Source: an uncultured Lentisphaerota bacterium
GTDB lineage: Bacteria; Verrucomicrobiota; Kiritimatiellia; CAIQIC01
Reading direction: 5' to 3'
Assembly: GCA_903896925.1 (NCBI GenBank)
Contig: CAITZM010000051.1
Location: 1-38,780 of the forward strand
DNA length: 38,780 bases
The notes under the pieces were generated by a model. The model was not told the origin of the DNA, did no database searches, and was given only the letters and a program-made list of their open reading frames with translations. A program made the translations under genes and the position numbers. How positions within the stretch are numbered: position 1 is the stretch's first letter; each line of letters opens with the position of its first letter. Below are positions 8,060 to 16,026 of this stretch, in pieces.

Positions 8060-9135
8060 ACAAGCCCCGCATCGACCAGCTGCTGGCCGGCTATGCCGAT
8101 GGCGACGCCATCTCGCAGCAGGCGGTCATCCTGCGCGACCTCTTCCGGCGCTGGGGCCTGGCCTCCGACATCTTCGCCGACCCGGCGCATGTCTCCCCCA
8201 CCCTGCGCGCCGACTGCCGGCCGCTGGACGCCTATGCGGGCGGCCCGGCCGACGTGGTCCTCCATCACTTCGGGCTCGCCTCGCCGGCCGCGGAGAAATT
8301 TGCGGCCAGCGCCGCCCGGAAAATCCTCGTCTATCACAACATCACGCCGCCGGAGTTCTTCCGCGGCTATGACGATGCGGTCGTGGTGCAGCTCGAGGCG
8401 GCGCGCGCGCAGGTCGCGCCGCTGGCGCGGCGCTGCGCCGCGGTCTGGGCCGTCTCGCGTTTCGACGCCGCCGACCTCGCCGCGCTCGGCGCGCCGGGCG
8501 CCCGCGTCTTCCCTCTGCTCTTCAGCGCGGCGCCGCTGGAGCTGAAGCCCGACGCGGAGCTCACGGCCCGGGTCGCCGCGCCGCTGACCACCCTGCTCTA
8601 CGTCGGCCGCCTCGCGCCCAACAAGCGCGTCGAGGATCTGATTCAGGCCTACGCCTACTATCACTTCCGCATCAACCCGTTCAGCCGGCTGCTGCTCGTC
8701 GGCTCCGACCGCAGCTGCCCGCGCTACTACACCATGCTCAAGATGCTGGTCGGCGATCTCGATGTGCCCAACGTCTGCTTCGAGGGCTTCGCGTCGCCCG
8801 CCGGCCTGGTCGCCTACTACCAGCTCGCCGACCTGTTCGTCTCGTGCAGCGCCCACGAAGGCTATGGGGCGCCGCTGGTCGAGGCCATGTTCCACGGCGT
8901 GCCGGTGATCGCGCGCGATGCCGGCGGCACGGTGGAGGCCCTCGGCGGCGCGGGCGCGATGTACGCCGACGCCACGCCGGCGGAGCTGGCCGAACTGTTC
9001 CACCGCGTCACCAGCGATCACGCCCTGCGCGCGGATATTCTGGCCGCGCAGCAGCGCCGCCTGCAGGAGGTCCGCGCCCGGCCCATCGAGCAGGAACTCC
9101 GCGCCCTCCTCGCCGATTTTCTGCCGCCGGCTTGA
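8056..9135 (+). CDS. GT4-type glycosyltransferase
   Basis: A 359-residue GT-B glycosyltransferase of the GT4 (Glycos_transf_1) kind, expected to add a sugar from an NDP-sugar donor to the polysaccharide exported by the neighbouring ABC transporter. The C-terminal nucleotide-binding half starts at TTLLYVGRLAPNKRVEDLI (about 178-196) and contains the E-x7-E motif as E268-G-Y-G-A-P-L-V-E276, followed by GVPVIARDAGG. The N-terminal acceptor domain has HNITPPEFF at 94-102. It is the last gene of the operon, and downstream DNA is non-coding for about 770 bp. Donor and acceptor cannot be read from the sequence. Confidence 0.9.
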   Translation: MNKPRIDQLLAGYADGDAISQQAVILRDLFRRWGLASDIFADPAHVSPTLRADCRPLDAYAGGPADVVLHHFGLASPAAEKFAASAARKILVYHNITPPEFFRGYDDAVVVQLEAARAQVAPLARRCAAVWAVSRFDAADLAALGAPGARVFPLLFSAAPLELKPDAELTARVAAPLTTLLYVGRLAPNKRVEDLIQAYAYYHFRINPFSRLLLVGSDRSCPRYYTMLKMLVGDLDVPNVCFEGFASPAGLVAYYQLADLFVSCSAHEGYGAPLVEAMFHGVPVIARDAGGTVEALGGAGAMYADATPAELAELFHRVTSDHALRADILAAQQRRLQEVRARPIEQELRALLADFLPPA

Positions 9136-9141
9136 TTATAA

Positions 9142-9200
9142 AGAGGGCGACAGGAGTGTCGCCCCTCCGCCGGAGCGGCGGCACTCTTGCCGCCGGAAAA
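9142..9200 (+). repeat. 59-bp double-hairpin repeat, copy 1
   Basis: Contains GGGCGACAGGAGTGTCGCCC (9145-9164), a 7-bp stem, and GGCGGCACTCTTGCCGCC (9177-9194), a second palindrome in the opposite sense. The copy at 9459-9517 is identical apart from a few bases between the hairpins. Weaker similarity extends for about 40 bp downstream of both copies. Confidence 0.8.
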
Positions 9201-9315
9201 TACACAAGGTGCAACCTCTCCCGCCAAGCTTTGCACCTCCGCTGCATCGCCAACCATCCGGACTTTGTTTTCTCCGCACAAATTCCATGCAGGGAGGAAG
9301 TGCATCTTACGAAAG

Positions 9316-9339
9316 CCTCTCGCGGAGCGAGACGTCTAC
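9316..9339 (-). repeat. Solitary degenerate B-type REP
   Basis: CCTCTCGC-GGA-GCGAGA, then CGTCTAC: the B palindrome of the clusters at 127-301, 2683-2871 and 5110-5459 with two or three changes on the right arm. It is isolated, with no A or C partner next to it. Confidence 0.6.
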
Positions 9340-9458
9340 TGTGTCGAAAGGAAAAGCGGTCCTCGCGCCCTGCGTTAGGTTTGTTGCGACGTCAGCGGCA
9401 CTATGGCACTCAGGCCTCCGGGTCGAAGGGTCGAGCGTGTCATCCGGCCCCAAACGGC

Positions 9459-9517
9459 AGAGGGCGACAGGAGTGTCGCCCCTCCGGTGGAGCGGCGGCA
9501 CTCTTGCCGCCGGAAAA
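9459..9517 (+). repeat. 59-bp double-hairpin repeat, copy 2
   Basis: Second copy of the element at 9142-9200, same orientation. The inter-hairpin CCGCCGGAG of copy 1 reads CCGGTGGAG here; both hairpins are unchanged. The last bases of the window (38763-38780) appear to start another element of this type. Confidence 0.8.
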
Positions 9518-9645
9518 CAGATTAGGCGTGACCTCCCTCCGCAAGATGTGAGCATCCTATGCGGCGCTTGAAAGCTGCGCATGAGACGTCGGGTAACGGC
9601 AATGCACACGGGTCTGAGGCCACGGTATGACGGTTACACTGTGCT

Positions 9646-9665
9646 GGGCGGTGAGGACACCGCCC
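9646..9665 (+). repeat. Isolated 8-bp-stem hairpin
   Basis: GGGCGGTG-AGGA-CACCGCCC. Its layout and AGGA loop resemble the first hairpin of the 59-bp repeats, so it may be a divergent relative. No T tract follows, so it is not an intrinsic terminator. Confidence 0.5.
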
Positions 9666-9782
9666 CTCCCAGCTAGTCAGACAATCTCTCGGCCCATCTT
9701 CTCGTTTGGCGATGTGCAAAGCGTGGGTCCAGCCTGTCACTCACTCATGTGGTATGAAACCGCCCCCCATGCTTGGCGTTTA

Positions 9783-9827
9783 TCCAAGATTTGGAACGAA
9801 AATCCCCGCCTATTTCCAACGCTTGGA
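9783..9827 (+). promoter_or_regulatory. Two TCCAA-N3-TTGGA palindromes upstream of the kinase island
   Basis: Perfect TCCAA-GAT-TTGGA at 9783-9795 and TCCAA-CGC-TTGGA at 9815-9827, centres 32 bp apart (about three helical turns) and 76 bp or more before ATG 9903. A similar element lies 30 bp ahead of the gene at 25462. Spacing by whole turns suits a dimeric regulator, but no regulator is identified. Confidence 0.4.
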
Positions 9828-9902
9828 TGAGATCCCGACGCGTAGACAAAAGGCTTGCTTGTACCTCGGCAGCATGTTTGTCTAGTCGTAGATGATGAGA
9901 GT

Positions 9903-12900
9903 ATGAACATGCCCGCAGAAAACGTCGATGTGAGCCGCCGCACAGGCTGGCTGTTCTTTTTAATTTTCTGTGCGCTCGCCGCCGGCATTGTCATGGCAGG
10001 CTACCTTTCCTATCAGAGCTTCGCGCAACACTACCGCAGCGAAATACAGCGCCAGCTTTCTGCCATAGCGGAGTTGAAGGTGGCCGAACTGGTCCAGTGG
10101 CGCAAGGAACGGTTGGGCGATAGTCTGCAAGTTATCAAGAACCCCGCCTTCGCTGTTTTGGTGCAGCGCTATCTTGAGGAGCCTGAGGATACGGAGGTGC
10201 GGCGCCAACTGCAGACCTGGCTCAGCCAGATCCAGGTGTACGGGCAATACGATCAGCTGTGCCTGTTGGACACCAACGGGGTTTCGCGTCTCGCCGTCCC
10301 TGCCGATCGAGCCGCCTTGGCCTCCAGCGTTTTGCAACGCATACCCGAGGTGCTACGTTCGGGCCAGGTGACCTTGCTGGATTTCTATCGCAACGAACAC
10401 AACCAGCGCGTCTATCTTTCGGCGCTGGTGCCCGTGCTCGGCGAGCGGGCGGGCGGGACACCCTTCGGCGTCCTGGTGTTGCGCATCGATCCGGAACAGT
10501 ATCTCTACCCGTTTATCAAGCGCTGGCCGACGCCGAGCCCAACCGCCGAAACCCTGCTCGTCCGCCGGGAAGGTCACGAGGCCGTCTTTCTCAACGAACT
10601 CCGGTTCCAGACGAATACCGCGCTAAAACTGCGCTCGCCGTTGGACCGCGTCGCCATGCCCGCGGTGCAAGCCGCCCTCGGTCGTGAGGGTGTCATGGAG
10701 GGGACTGACTATAGGGGCGTGCCGGTCCTGGCGGCCACGCGCAACATCCCCGACGCGCCCTGGTCCATGGTCGCCCGTATAGACACCGCGGAAGCCTATG
10801 GGGCTTTGCACGAGCGGTTGTGGCAGGTGATCGGGATGATCGCCACTCTGCTCTTCGGGGCGGGCGCCGGCGTGGGGCTGCTCTGGCGGCAGCAGCGGGT
10901 CCAGTTCTACCGCAAACAGGCCGCTTCAGCGGAGGCGCTGCGCGCTTCGGAGGTCCGCTATCGCCGGCTGTTTGAGGCGACGCGCGACGGCGTGTTGATC
11001 CTCGACGCAGAGACCGGGATGGTCGTGGACGTCAACCCGTTCCTGATCGAGCTGCTGGGTTTCTCGCGCGAGGATTTTCTCGGCAAGAAAATCTGGGAAC
11101 TGGGCTTTTTCAAGGATGTCGTTACCAATGAGGCCAAGTTTGCGGAGCTGCAGCAGCAGGGCTACGTCCGCTATGAAGACCTGGCGCTGGAAGCCCGCGA
11201 CGGACAGCGGCACGAGGTGGAGTTTATCAGCAACGTCTACCTGGTGGACCAGCGCAAGGTGATCCAGTGCAACATCCGCGACATCACCGCGCGCAAGCAG
11301 GCGGAGGAAGCGCTGCGGGAGAACCGGGCGAAGTTGGAGGCGGCGTTGTCCAGCATGACCGATGCCGTGTTCATTTCCGACGCCGCCGGAAATTTCATCG
11401 AATTCAACGCGGCCTTTGCCACCTTCCACCGGTTCCGGGACAAGGCCGAGTGCGCCAGGACCTTCGCCGCATATCCCGACCTGCTGGAGGTGTATCTCGC
11501 CAGCGGCGAGTTGGCGCCGGTGGACCTGTGGGCCGTGCCCCGGGCGCTCCGGGGCGAGACGGTCACGAACGCCGAATACACCCTCCGCCGCAAGGACACG
11601 GGCGAGACCTGGGTCGGCAGCTACAGTTTCAGCCCCATTCGCGACAAGGCGGGCGCGATCGTCGGTTCCGTCGTGGTGGGGCGCGACATCACCGACCTCA
11701 AGCGTTCGGAACGGGCGCTGCGCGAGAGCGAAGAACATTTCCGCCGCGCGATCGTGGACGCGCCCTTCCCTATCATGCTCCATGCCGAGGATGGCACCGT
11801 CCTCCAACTCAGCAAGGTGTGGTGCGAAACCACCGGCTATACCCGCGAAGAACTCGCCACCGTGCCGGACTGGACCGCGCGTGCCTACGGTGAACGGAAG
11901 CCCCTGGTGCAAAGCGAGATTGAGGCCCTCTACGGCATGGAGCAACGGAAAGACGAGGGCGATTATAGCATCCGGACCAAGTCCGGCGGTTTGCGCATCT
12001 GGAACTTCAGCTCGGCGCCGCTGGGACGCCTGCCGGATGGGCGACGGCTGGTGATCAGCATGGCGACGGATGTGACCGAGCGCAGACGGGCGGAGGAAGC
12101 GCTCCATCAGGAAAAGGAATTCGTACGCGCGCTGCTCGATAACATCGCGGACGGCGTCGTGGCTTGCGATGCCCACGGGCACCTTGTGCTGTTCAACCGG
12201 GCTGCGCGCGAATGGCATGGCATGGACGCGCTCGCCCTGCCACCCGAAGCCTGGGGCCGGCACTATGACCTGTATGCCGCGGACGGAGTCACCCCGTTGC
12301 CCACCGAAGCCATTCCCTTGCTCCGTGCGTTCCGTGGCGAAGCGGTCCGCGAGGTCGGCATGACCATTGTCGCCAAGGGGCAACCGCCCCGGCACATTCT
12401 GGCCTCAGGCAGCCCCTTTTATGACGCCCAGCACCGGCTCCTGGGCGCGGTGGCGGGGATGCACGACATCACCGCACGCCAACGGGCCGAGGCGTCGGCC
12501 CTGCAAAGCACGCGGGAATTGCAGGAGAAGAATGCCGAATTGGAGCGGTTCCTCTACACCGCCTCCCATGACCTGAAGAGTCCGGTCGTTACGGTCCGCA
12601 CCTTCCTCGGCTATCTGCAGCAGGACCTGGCCGCCCACAAGGACGACCTGATTACGAAGGACATGCATTATATCGGCGCCGCCGCCGACAAGATGGCCCG
12701 CCTGCTCGATGAATTATTGGAGCTTTCGCGGATCGGGCGCGTCGTCAGCCCGCCCGTGAACATCGCCTTGCGCACGCTGCTCGACGAAGCCCTCACCGCG
12801 GTGGCCGGGCGGATCAGCGAGCGCGGGGTCCAAACCCAGATGATCGGTGAAGATGTGACGCTCTGCGGCGACCGGCTCCGGCTGGCGGAAATCTGGCAGA

Positions 12901-13232
12901 ACCTGGTCGAGAATGCCGTCAAGTTCATGGGCGACCAGCCCGCGCCCCGCATCGAACTCGGCACCGAACAGCGCGACACCGGGCGGGTGTTCTTTGTGCG
13001 CGACAACGGCATGGGCATCGACCCGCGCTACCAGGAAAAAATTTTCGGTTTGTCCGAAAAACTCGACACCAAGGTCGAAGGCACGGGCATCGGCCTGGCC
13101 GTCGTCAAACGGATTGTGGAGCTCTACCAGGGCCACATCTGGGTGGAGTCGGCGGGCCCCGGCCAAGGCGCCTGTTTTTATTTTACGCTGCCCGCAGCCC
13201 TGCCCGAACCCAAGAAAGGAATGCACACATGA
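9903..13232 (+). CDS. Membrane histidine kinase with four PAS domains
   Basis: A 1109-residue sensor kinase. TM1 is at about 15-37, followed by a periplasmic sensor region of about 270 residues and TM2 at about 306-328. Then come four PAS domains (about 345-465, 475-600, 605-730, 735-860), each ending in the D-I/V-T-x-x-K/R-R/Q linker. HisKA carries H889 in ASHDLKSP, and the ATPase has N-box EIWQNLVENAVKF, DNGMGID and GTGIGLAVVKRI. The ASHDLKSP type of H-box with an Rcp1-like receiver downstream is the phytochrome (Cph1/Rcp1) arrangement, but no GAF or PHY chromophore domain is seen. ATG 9903 is preferred over an upstream TTG at 9855, since it starts just before the cytoplasmic tail of TM1. 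It overlaps the receiver gene by 4 nt. Confidence 0.9.
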   Translation: MNMPAENVDVSRRTGWLFFLIFCALAAGIVMAGYLSYQSFAQHYRSEIQRQLSAIAELKVAELVQWRKERLGDSLQVIKNPAFAVLVQRYLEEPEDTEVRRQLQTWLSQIQVYGQYDQLCLLDTNGVSRLAVPADRAALASSVLQRIPEVLRSGQVTLLDFYRNEHNQRVYLSALVPVLGERAGGTPFGVLVLRIDPEQYLYPFIKRWPTPSPTAETLLVRREGHEAVFLNELRFQTNTALKLRSPLDRVAMPAVQAALGREGVMEGTDYRGVPVLAATRNIPDAPWSMVARIDTAEAYGALHERLWQVIGMIATLLFGAGAGVGLLWRQQRVQFYRKQAASAEALRASEVRYRRLFEATRDGVLILDAETGMVVDVNPFLIELLGFSREDFLGKKIWELGFFKDVVTNEAKFAELQQQGYVRYEDLALEARDGQRHEVEFISNVYLVDQRKVIQCNIRDITARKQAEEALRENRAKLEAALSSMTDAVFISDAAGNFIEFNAAFATFHRFRDKAECARTFAAYPDLLEVYLASGELAPVDLWAVPRALRGETVTNAEYTLRRKDTGETWVGSYSFSPIRDKAGAIVGSVVVGRDITDLKRSERALRESEEHFRRAIVDAPFPIMLHAEDGTVLQLSKVWCETTGYTREELATVPDWTARAYGERKPLVQSEIEALYGMEQRKDEGDYSIRTKSGGLRIWNFSSAPLGRLPDGRRLVISMATDVTERRRAEEALHQEKEFVRALLDNIADGVVACDAHGHLVLFNRAAREWHGMDALALPPEAWGRHYDLYAADGVTPLPTEAIPLLRAFRGEAVREVGMTIVAKGQPPRHILASGSPFYDAQHRLLGAVAGMHDITARQRAEASALQSTRELQEKNAELERFLYTASHDLKSPVVTVRTFLGYLQQDLAAHKDDLITKDMHYIGAAADKMARLLDELLELSRIGRVVSPPVNIALRTLLDEALTAVAGRISERGVQTQMIGEDVTLCGDRLRLAEIWQNLVENAVKFMGDQPAPRIELGTEQRDTGRVFFVRDNGMGIDPRYQEKIFGLSEKLDTKVEGTGIGLAVVKRIVELYQGHIWVESAGPGQGACFYFTLPAALPEPKKGMHT

Positions 13233-13669
13233 AAGGCGATCCGATCGTCATCCTGTTGGTGGAAGATGAAGAGGCCCACGCAGAAATCGTGCGGCGCAAC
13301 TTCGACACCTGCCGGGTGGCCAATCAATTGCTGCACGTGGCCGATGGCCAGGCCGCGCTGGATTATTTGTACCGGCGCAACGGCTATGGCGCCCCGGGCG
13401 CCGCGCCGCGGCCGGACATCATCCTGCTCGATCTGCGGCTGCCCAAGGTGGATGGGTTGGAGGTGCTGAAAACCATCAAGGCCGACGCCGATCTCAACCA
13501 CATCCCGGTGGTGGTCCTGACCACCTCGAAGGCGGAGTCCGACATGCTCAAGGCCTACGACAACCACGCCAACAGCTATCTGGTCAAACCGGTGGATTTC
13601 ACGAAGTTCAGCCAACTGATGGAAACCTTCGGCTACTACTGGCTGGCGTGGAACCAATATCCCAAGTAG
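13229..13669 (+). CDS. Single-domain response regulator (Rcp1-like)
   Basis: A 146-residue stand-alone receiver. Acidic pocket E12-D13, phospho-acceptor D68 in IILLDLRLP, conserved T/S in VVLTTS and lysine in LVKPVDF are all present. The inserted loop after the second strand region and the C-terminal helix ending YYWLAWN are typical of Rcp1-like receivers. It has no output domain, so it must act by binding a partner or as a phosphate relay. Its ATG lies inside the last codons of the kinase gene (ATGA overlap), which makes that kinase its obvious partner. The next gene starts 19 nt downstream. Confidence 0.92.
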   Translation: MKGDPIVILLVEDEEAHAEIVRRNFDTCRVANQLLHVADGQAALDYLYRRNGYGAPGAAPRPDIILLDLRLPKVDGLEVLKTIKADADLNHIPVVVLTTSKAESDMLKAYDNHANSYLVKPVDFTKFSQLMETFGYYWLAWNQYPK

Positions 13670-13688
13670 CCGTGGTTGGACCCCACCG

Positions 13689-16010
13689 ATGACGAACCAG
13701 CGCCTTAAACTCTTGATTGTCGATGACGAACCGGCTCATGTCGAAGCCATCCGCCGCGCGTATGCCGAGGCGGGCGCCGGAGTGGAGCTCCAGAGCGTCG
13801 GCTCCCTGTGCGAATTCCGGACGAGCGTACAGGGCCGTCCGCCCGACCTGGTGCTGATGGATTTGAACCTGCCCGATGGGCGCGCGCTGGAGGCGCTCAC
13901 CGCTCCGCCGGAAGACGCGCCCTTTCCCATTCTCGTGATGACCGCCTTTGGCAATCAGCAACTCGTGGTCGAGGTGCTCAAGGCGGGCGCGCTGGATTAT
14001 GTGGTCAAGTCGCCCGCGTCCTTCGCCACCCTGCCGCGCACGGTGGAGCGGGCACTGCGTGCCTGGGCTCTGCTGCAGAAGAACAAGCGTGCCGAGTCGG
14101 CGCTGCGGGAAAGCGAAGCACGGCATCGGACCATCCTGCAGACTGCCATGGACGGTTTTTGGCGGGCCGACATGCAGGGACGCCTGCTGGAGGTCAATGC
14201 GGCGTATTGCCGCATGACCGGCCATAGCGAGCATGAGCTACTGACCATGCATATCGCCGACCTGGAGGTTTGCGAGTCTGCCGAAGCGATTGCCGCCCAT
14301 ACCCGGCAGATCAAGGAGCAGGGCGAAGATCGGTTTGAGACCCGGCACCGGCGCAAGGACGGAAGCCTGTTGGACGTCGAAGTCAGCGCACAGTACCGGG
14401 CGGCGGAAGGCATGCTGGTAGCGTTTATTCACGACATCAGCGCGCGCAAACAGGCGGCGGCGGAGCAGGCCCGGCTGGCGATGGCGGTCGAGCAGGCCGC
14501 CGAGACGATCATGATCACGGACCCGGGCGGCACGATCGTCTATACGAATCCAGCTTTTGAAAAGATTACCGGTTACAGCCGCGCCGAGGTCCTCGGGCAA
14601 AATCCGAGGGTGCTCAAGAGCGGCCAGCATGACGCGGCGTTCTACCGGACGATGTGGGCGACTTTGTCGGCCGGCCAGGTCTGGACTGGCCATCTCATCA
14701 ACAAGCGCAAAAATGGCCAACTCTACACGGAAGAGGCCACCATTTCGCCTGTCTTCGACGCGGAGGGCAAGCTCGTCAACTATGTGGCCGTCAAACGTGA
14801 CATGACGCACGAGGTGGCGCTGGAGGCGCAGAACCGGCAGGCCGCGAAACTGGAGGCGGTCGGCCGGCTGGCCGGCGGCGTGGCGCACGACTTCAACAAC
14901 CAACTGCAGATCATTCTGGGTTGCACGGAACTCGTCCTGGCCAGTTTGCCGCCGGACCATCGTGGCCGGCCCGACTTGAGCGATATCCGGACGGCGGCAC
15001 GCCACTCTGCCGCGCTCACGCATCAACTGCTGGCCTTCTCGCGCAAGCAGGCCATCGCGCCCGTGGTGCTGGATCTCAACGAGGCGATCGCCGGCAGCCT
15101 GAAAATGCTGGGCCGGCTGATTGGCGAAAATGTCCGTTTGAATCTGGTCATCGCGCAGGAAGCCCAGCACGTGTTTATGGATCCAGCCCAACTGGACCAG
15201 GTGCTCGCCAATCTCGCCGTCAACGCGCGCGACGCCATCGCCGGCACGGGATCGATATCCCTCGAAGTCACCAGCCGCACCCTCGTGGCTGCCGACTGCC
15301 GGGACCAGCCCGATTTCGTCGAGCCCGGTGACTATGTGGTGCTCACCTGCCGCGACACCGGCGCGGGCATGACGCCGGAGGTGCAGGCGCACATTTTCGA
15401 ACCCTTCTTCACCACCAAGGGCCTTGGCCAAGGCACCGGGCTGGGGTTGGCCACCGTCTATGGCATCCTCAAGCAAAACCACGGCGCGATCACGGTGCAA
15501 AGCGCGCCGGGGCAAGGCACCACCTTCTCTCTCTACCTGCCCCGTGTGAGCCTGGCCGCGCACGCCGACACACTGGAAACCGAAGCGCCCCCGCCCGCCG
15601 GCACGGAAACCGTGTTGGTCGTCGAGGATGAGCCGGCCGTCCTGATGATGGTGCAGCGCGTGTTGGAGAGTCTGGGCTATCGTGTCTTGCCCGCCGCCAC
15701 GCCGCGTCTGGCGCTGCAGCTGTGCCAAGCCCACCCGGAACCGATCCACCTGCTGCTGACCGATGTGATCATGCCCGACCTGAGCGGCATGGAAGTGGCG
15801 GAACGCATCCGGATCCTCCGGCCCACGATCCAGGTCCTCTTCATGTCCGGCTATACCGCGGATATCATGAGCCGGCAAGGACATCTGCCGGAAGGCCTGC
15901 ACGTCCTGCCCAAACCTTTTACGGCCGTAACCCTGGCGCGGAGTGTCCGTGCCGCGCTTGACACATCGCCCGCCCGCCTGATAACGAACCTCGGCGGACA
16001 GCGTTACTGA
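13689..16010 (+). CDS. Hybrid kinase REC-PAS-PAS-HK-REC
   Basis: A 773-residue soluble hybrid kinase with no membrane segment. The N-terminal receiver (phospho-acceptor D58 in VLMDLNLPDG) is followed by PAS domains at about 142-250 and 259-370. HisKA has H400 in GGVAHDFNN, and HATPase_c (about 495-620) has the FEPFFTTKG and [11 protein letters not shown] boxes. A second receiver begins at about 640 with D691 in LLTDVIMPD. The kinase core is of the CckA type. The second PAS, with GQNPRVLKSG and EEATISPV, is nearly the same as in the two later kinases. The gap to the next gene is only 16 nt, so both are probably co-transcribed with the kinase-receiver pair upstream. The N-terminal receiver could take phosphate from the Rcp1-like protein or the upstream kinase; that is inference. 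Confidence 0.9.
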   Translation: MTNQRLKLLIVDDEPAHVEAIRRAYAEAGAGVELQSVGSLCEFRTSVQGRPPDLVLMDLNLPDGRALEALTAPPEDAPFPILVMTAFGNQQLVVEVLKAGALDYVVKSPASFATLPRTVERALRAWALLQKNKRAESALRESEARHRTILQTAMDGFWRADMQGRLLEVNAAYCRMTGHSEHELLTMHIADLEVCESAEAIAAHTRQIKEQGEDRFETRHRRKDGSLLDVEVSAQYRAAEGMLVAFIHDISARKQAAAEQARLAMAVEQAAETIMITDPGGTIVYTNPAFEKITGYSRAEVLGQNPRVLKSGQHDAAFYRTMWATLSAGQVWTGHLINKRKNGQLYTEEATISPVFDAEGKLVNYVAVKRDMTHEVALEAQNRQAAKLEAVGRLAGGVAHDFNNQLQIILGCTELVLASLPPDHRGRPDLSDIRTAARHSAALTHQLLAFSRKQAIAPVVLDLNEAIAGSLKMLGRLIGENVRLNLVIAQEAQHVFMDPAQLDQVLANLAVNARDAIAGTGSISLEVTSRTLVAADCRDQPDFVEPGDYVVLTCRDTGAGMTPEVQAHIFEPFFTTKGLGQGTGLGLATVYGILKQNHGAITVQSAPGQGTTFSLYLPRVSLAAHADTLETEAPPPAGTETVLVVEDEPAVLMMVQRVLESLGYRVLPAATPRLALQLCQAHPEPIHLLLTDVIMPDLSGMEVAERIRILRPTIQVLFMSGYTADIMSRQGHLPEGLHVLPKPFTAVTLARSVRAALDTSPARLITNLGGQRY

Positions 16011-16026
16011 CCCACGAAGCTTACGT

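Larger units (their letters stand above)
9136..9902. other. Non-coding region rich in short palindromes
   Basis: I see no convincing gene in these 767 bp; the short open frames look like chance. The region holds two copies of a 59-bp double hairpin (9142-9200, 9459-9517), a degenerate B-type REP (9316-9339), a further hairpin (9646-9665) and two TCCAA-N3-TTGGA palindromes (9783-9795, 9815-9827). It separates the polysaccharide operon from the kinase island. Confidence 0.6.

Noticed and set aside
9903..13232. Phytochrome identity for the first kinase, suggested by the Rcp1-like partner
   Set aside because: The sensor part has two membrane spans and four PAS domains, and no GAF/PHY domain or bilin-binding cysteine region was found.
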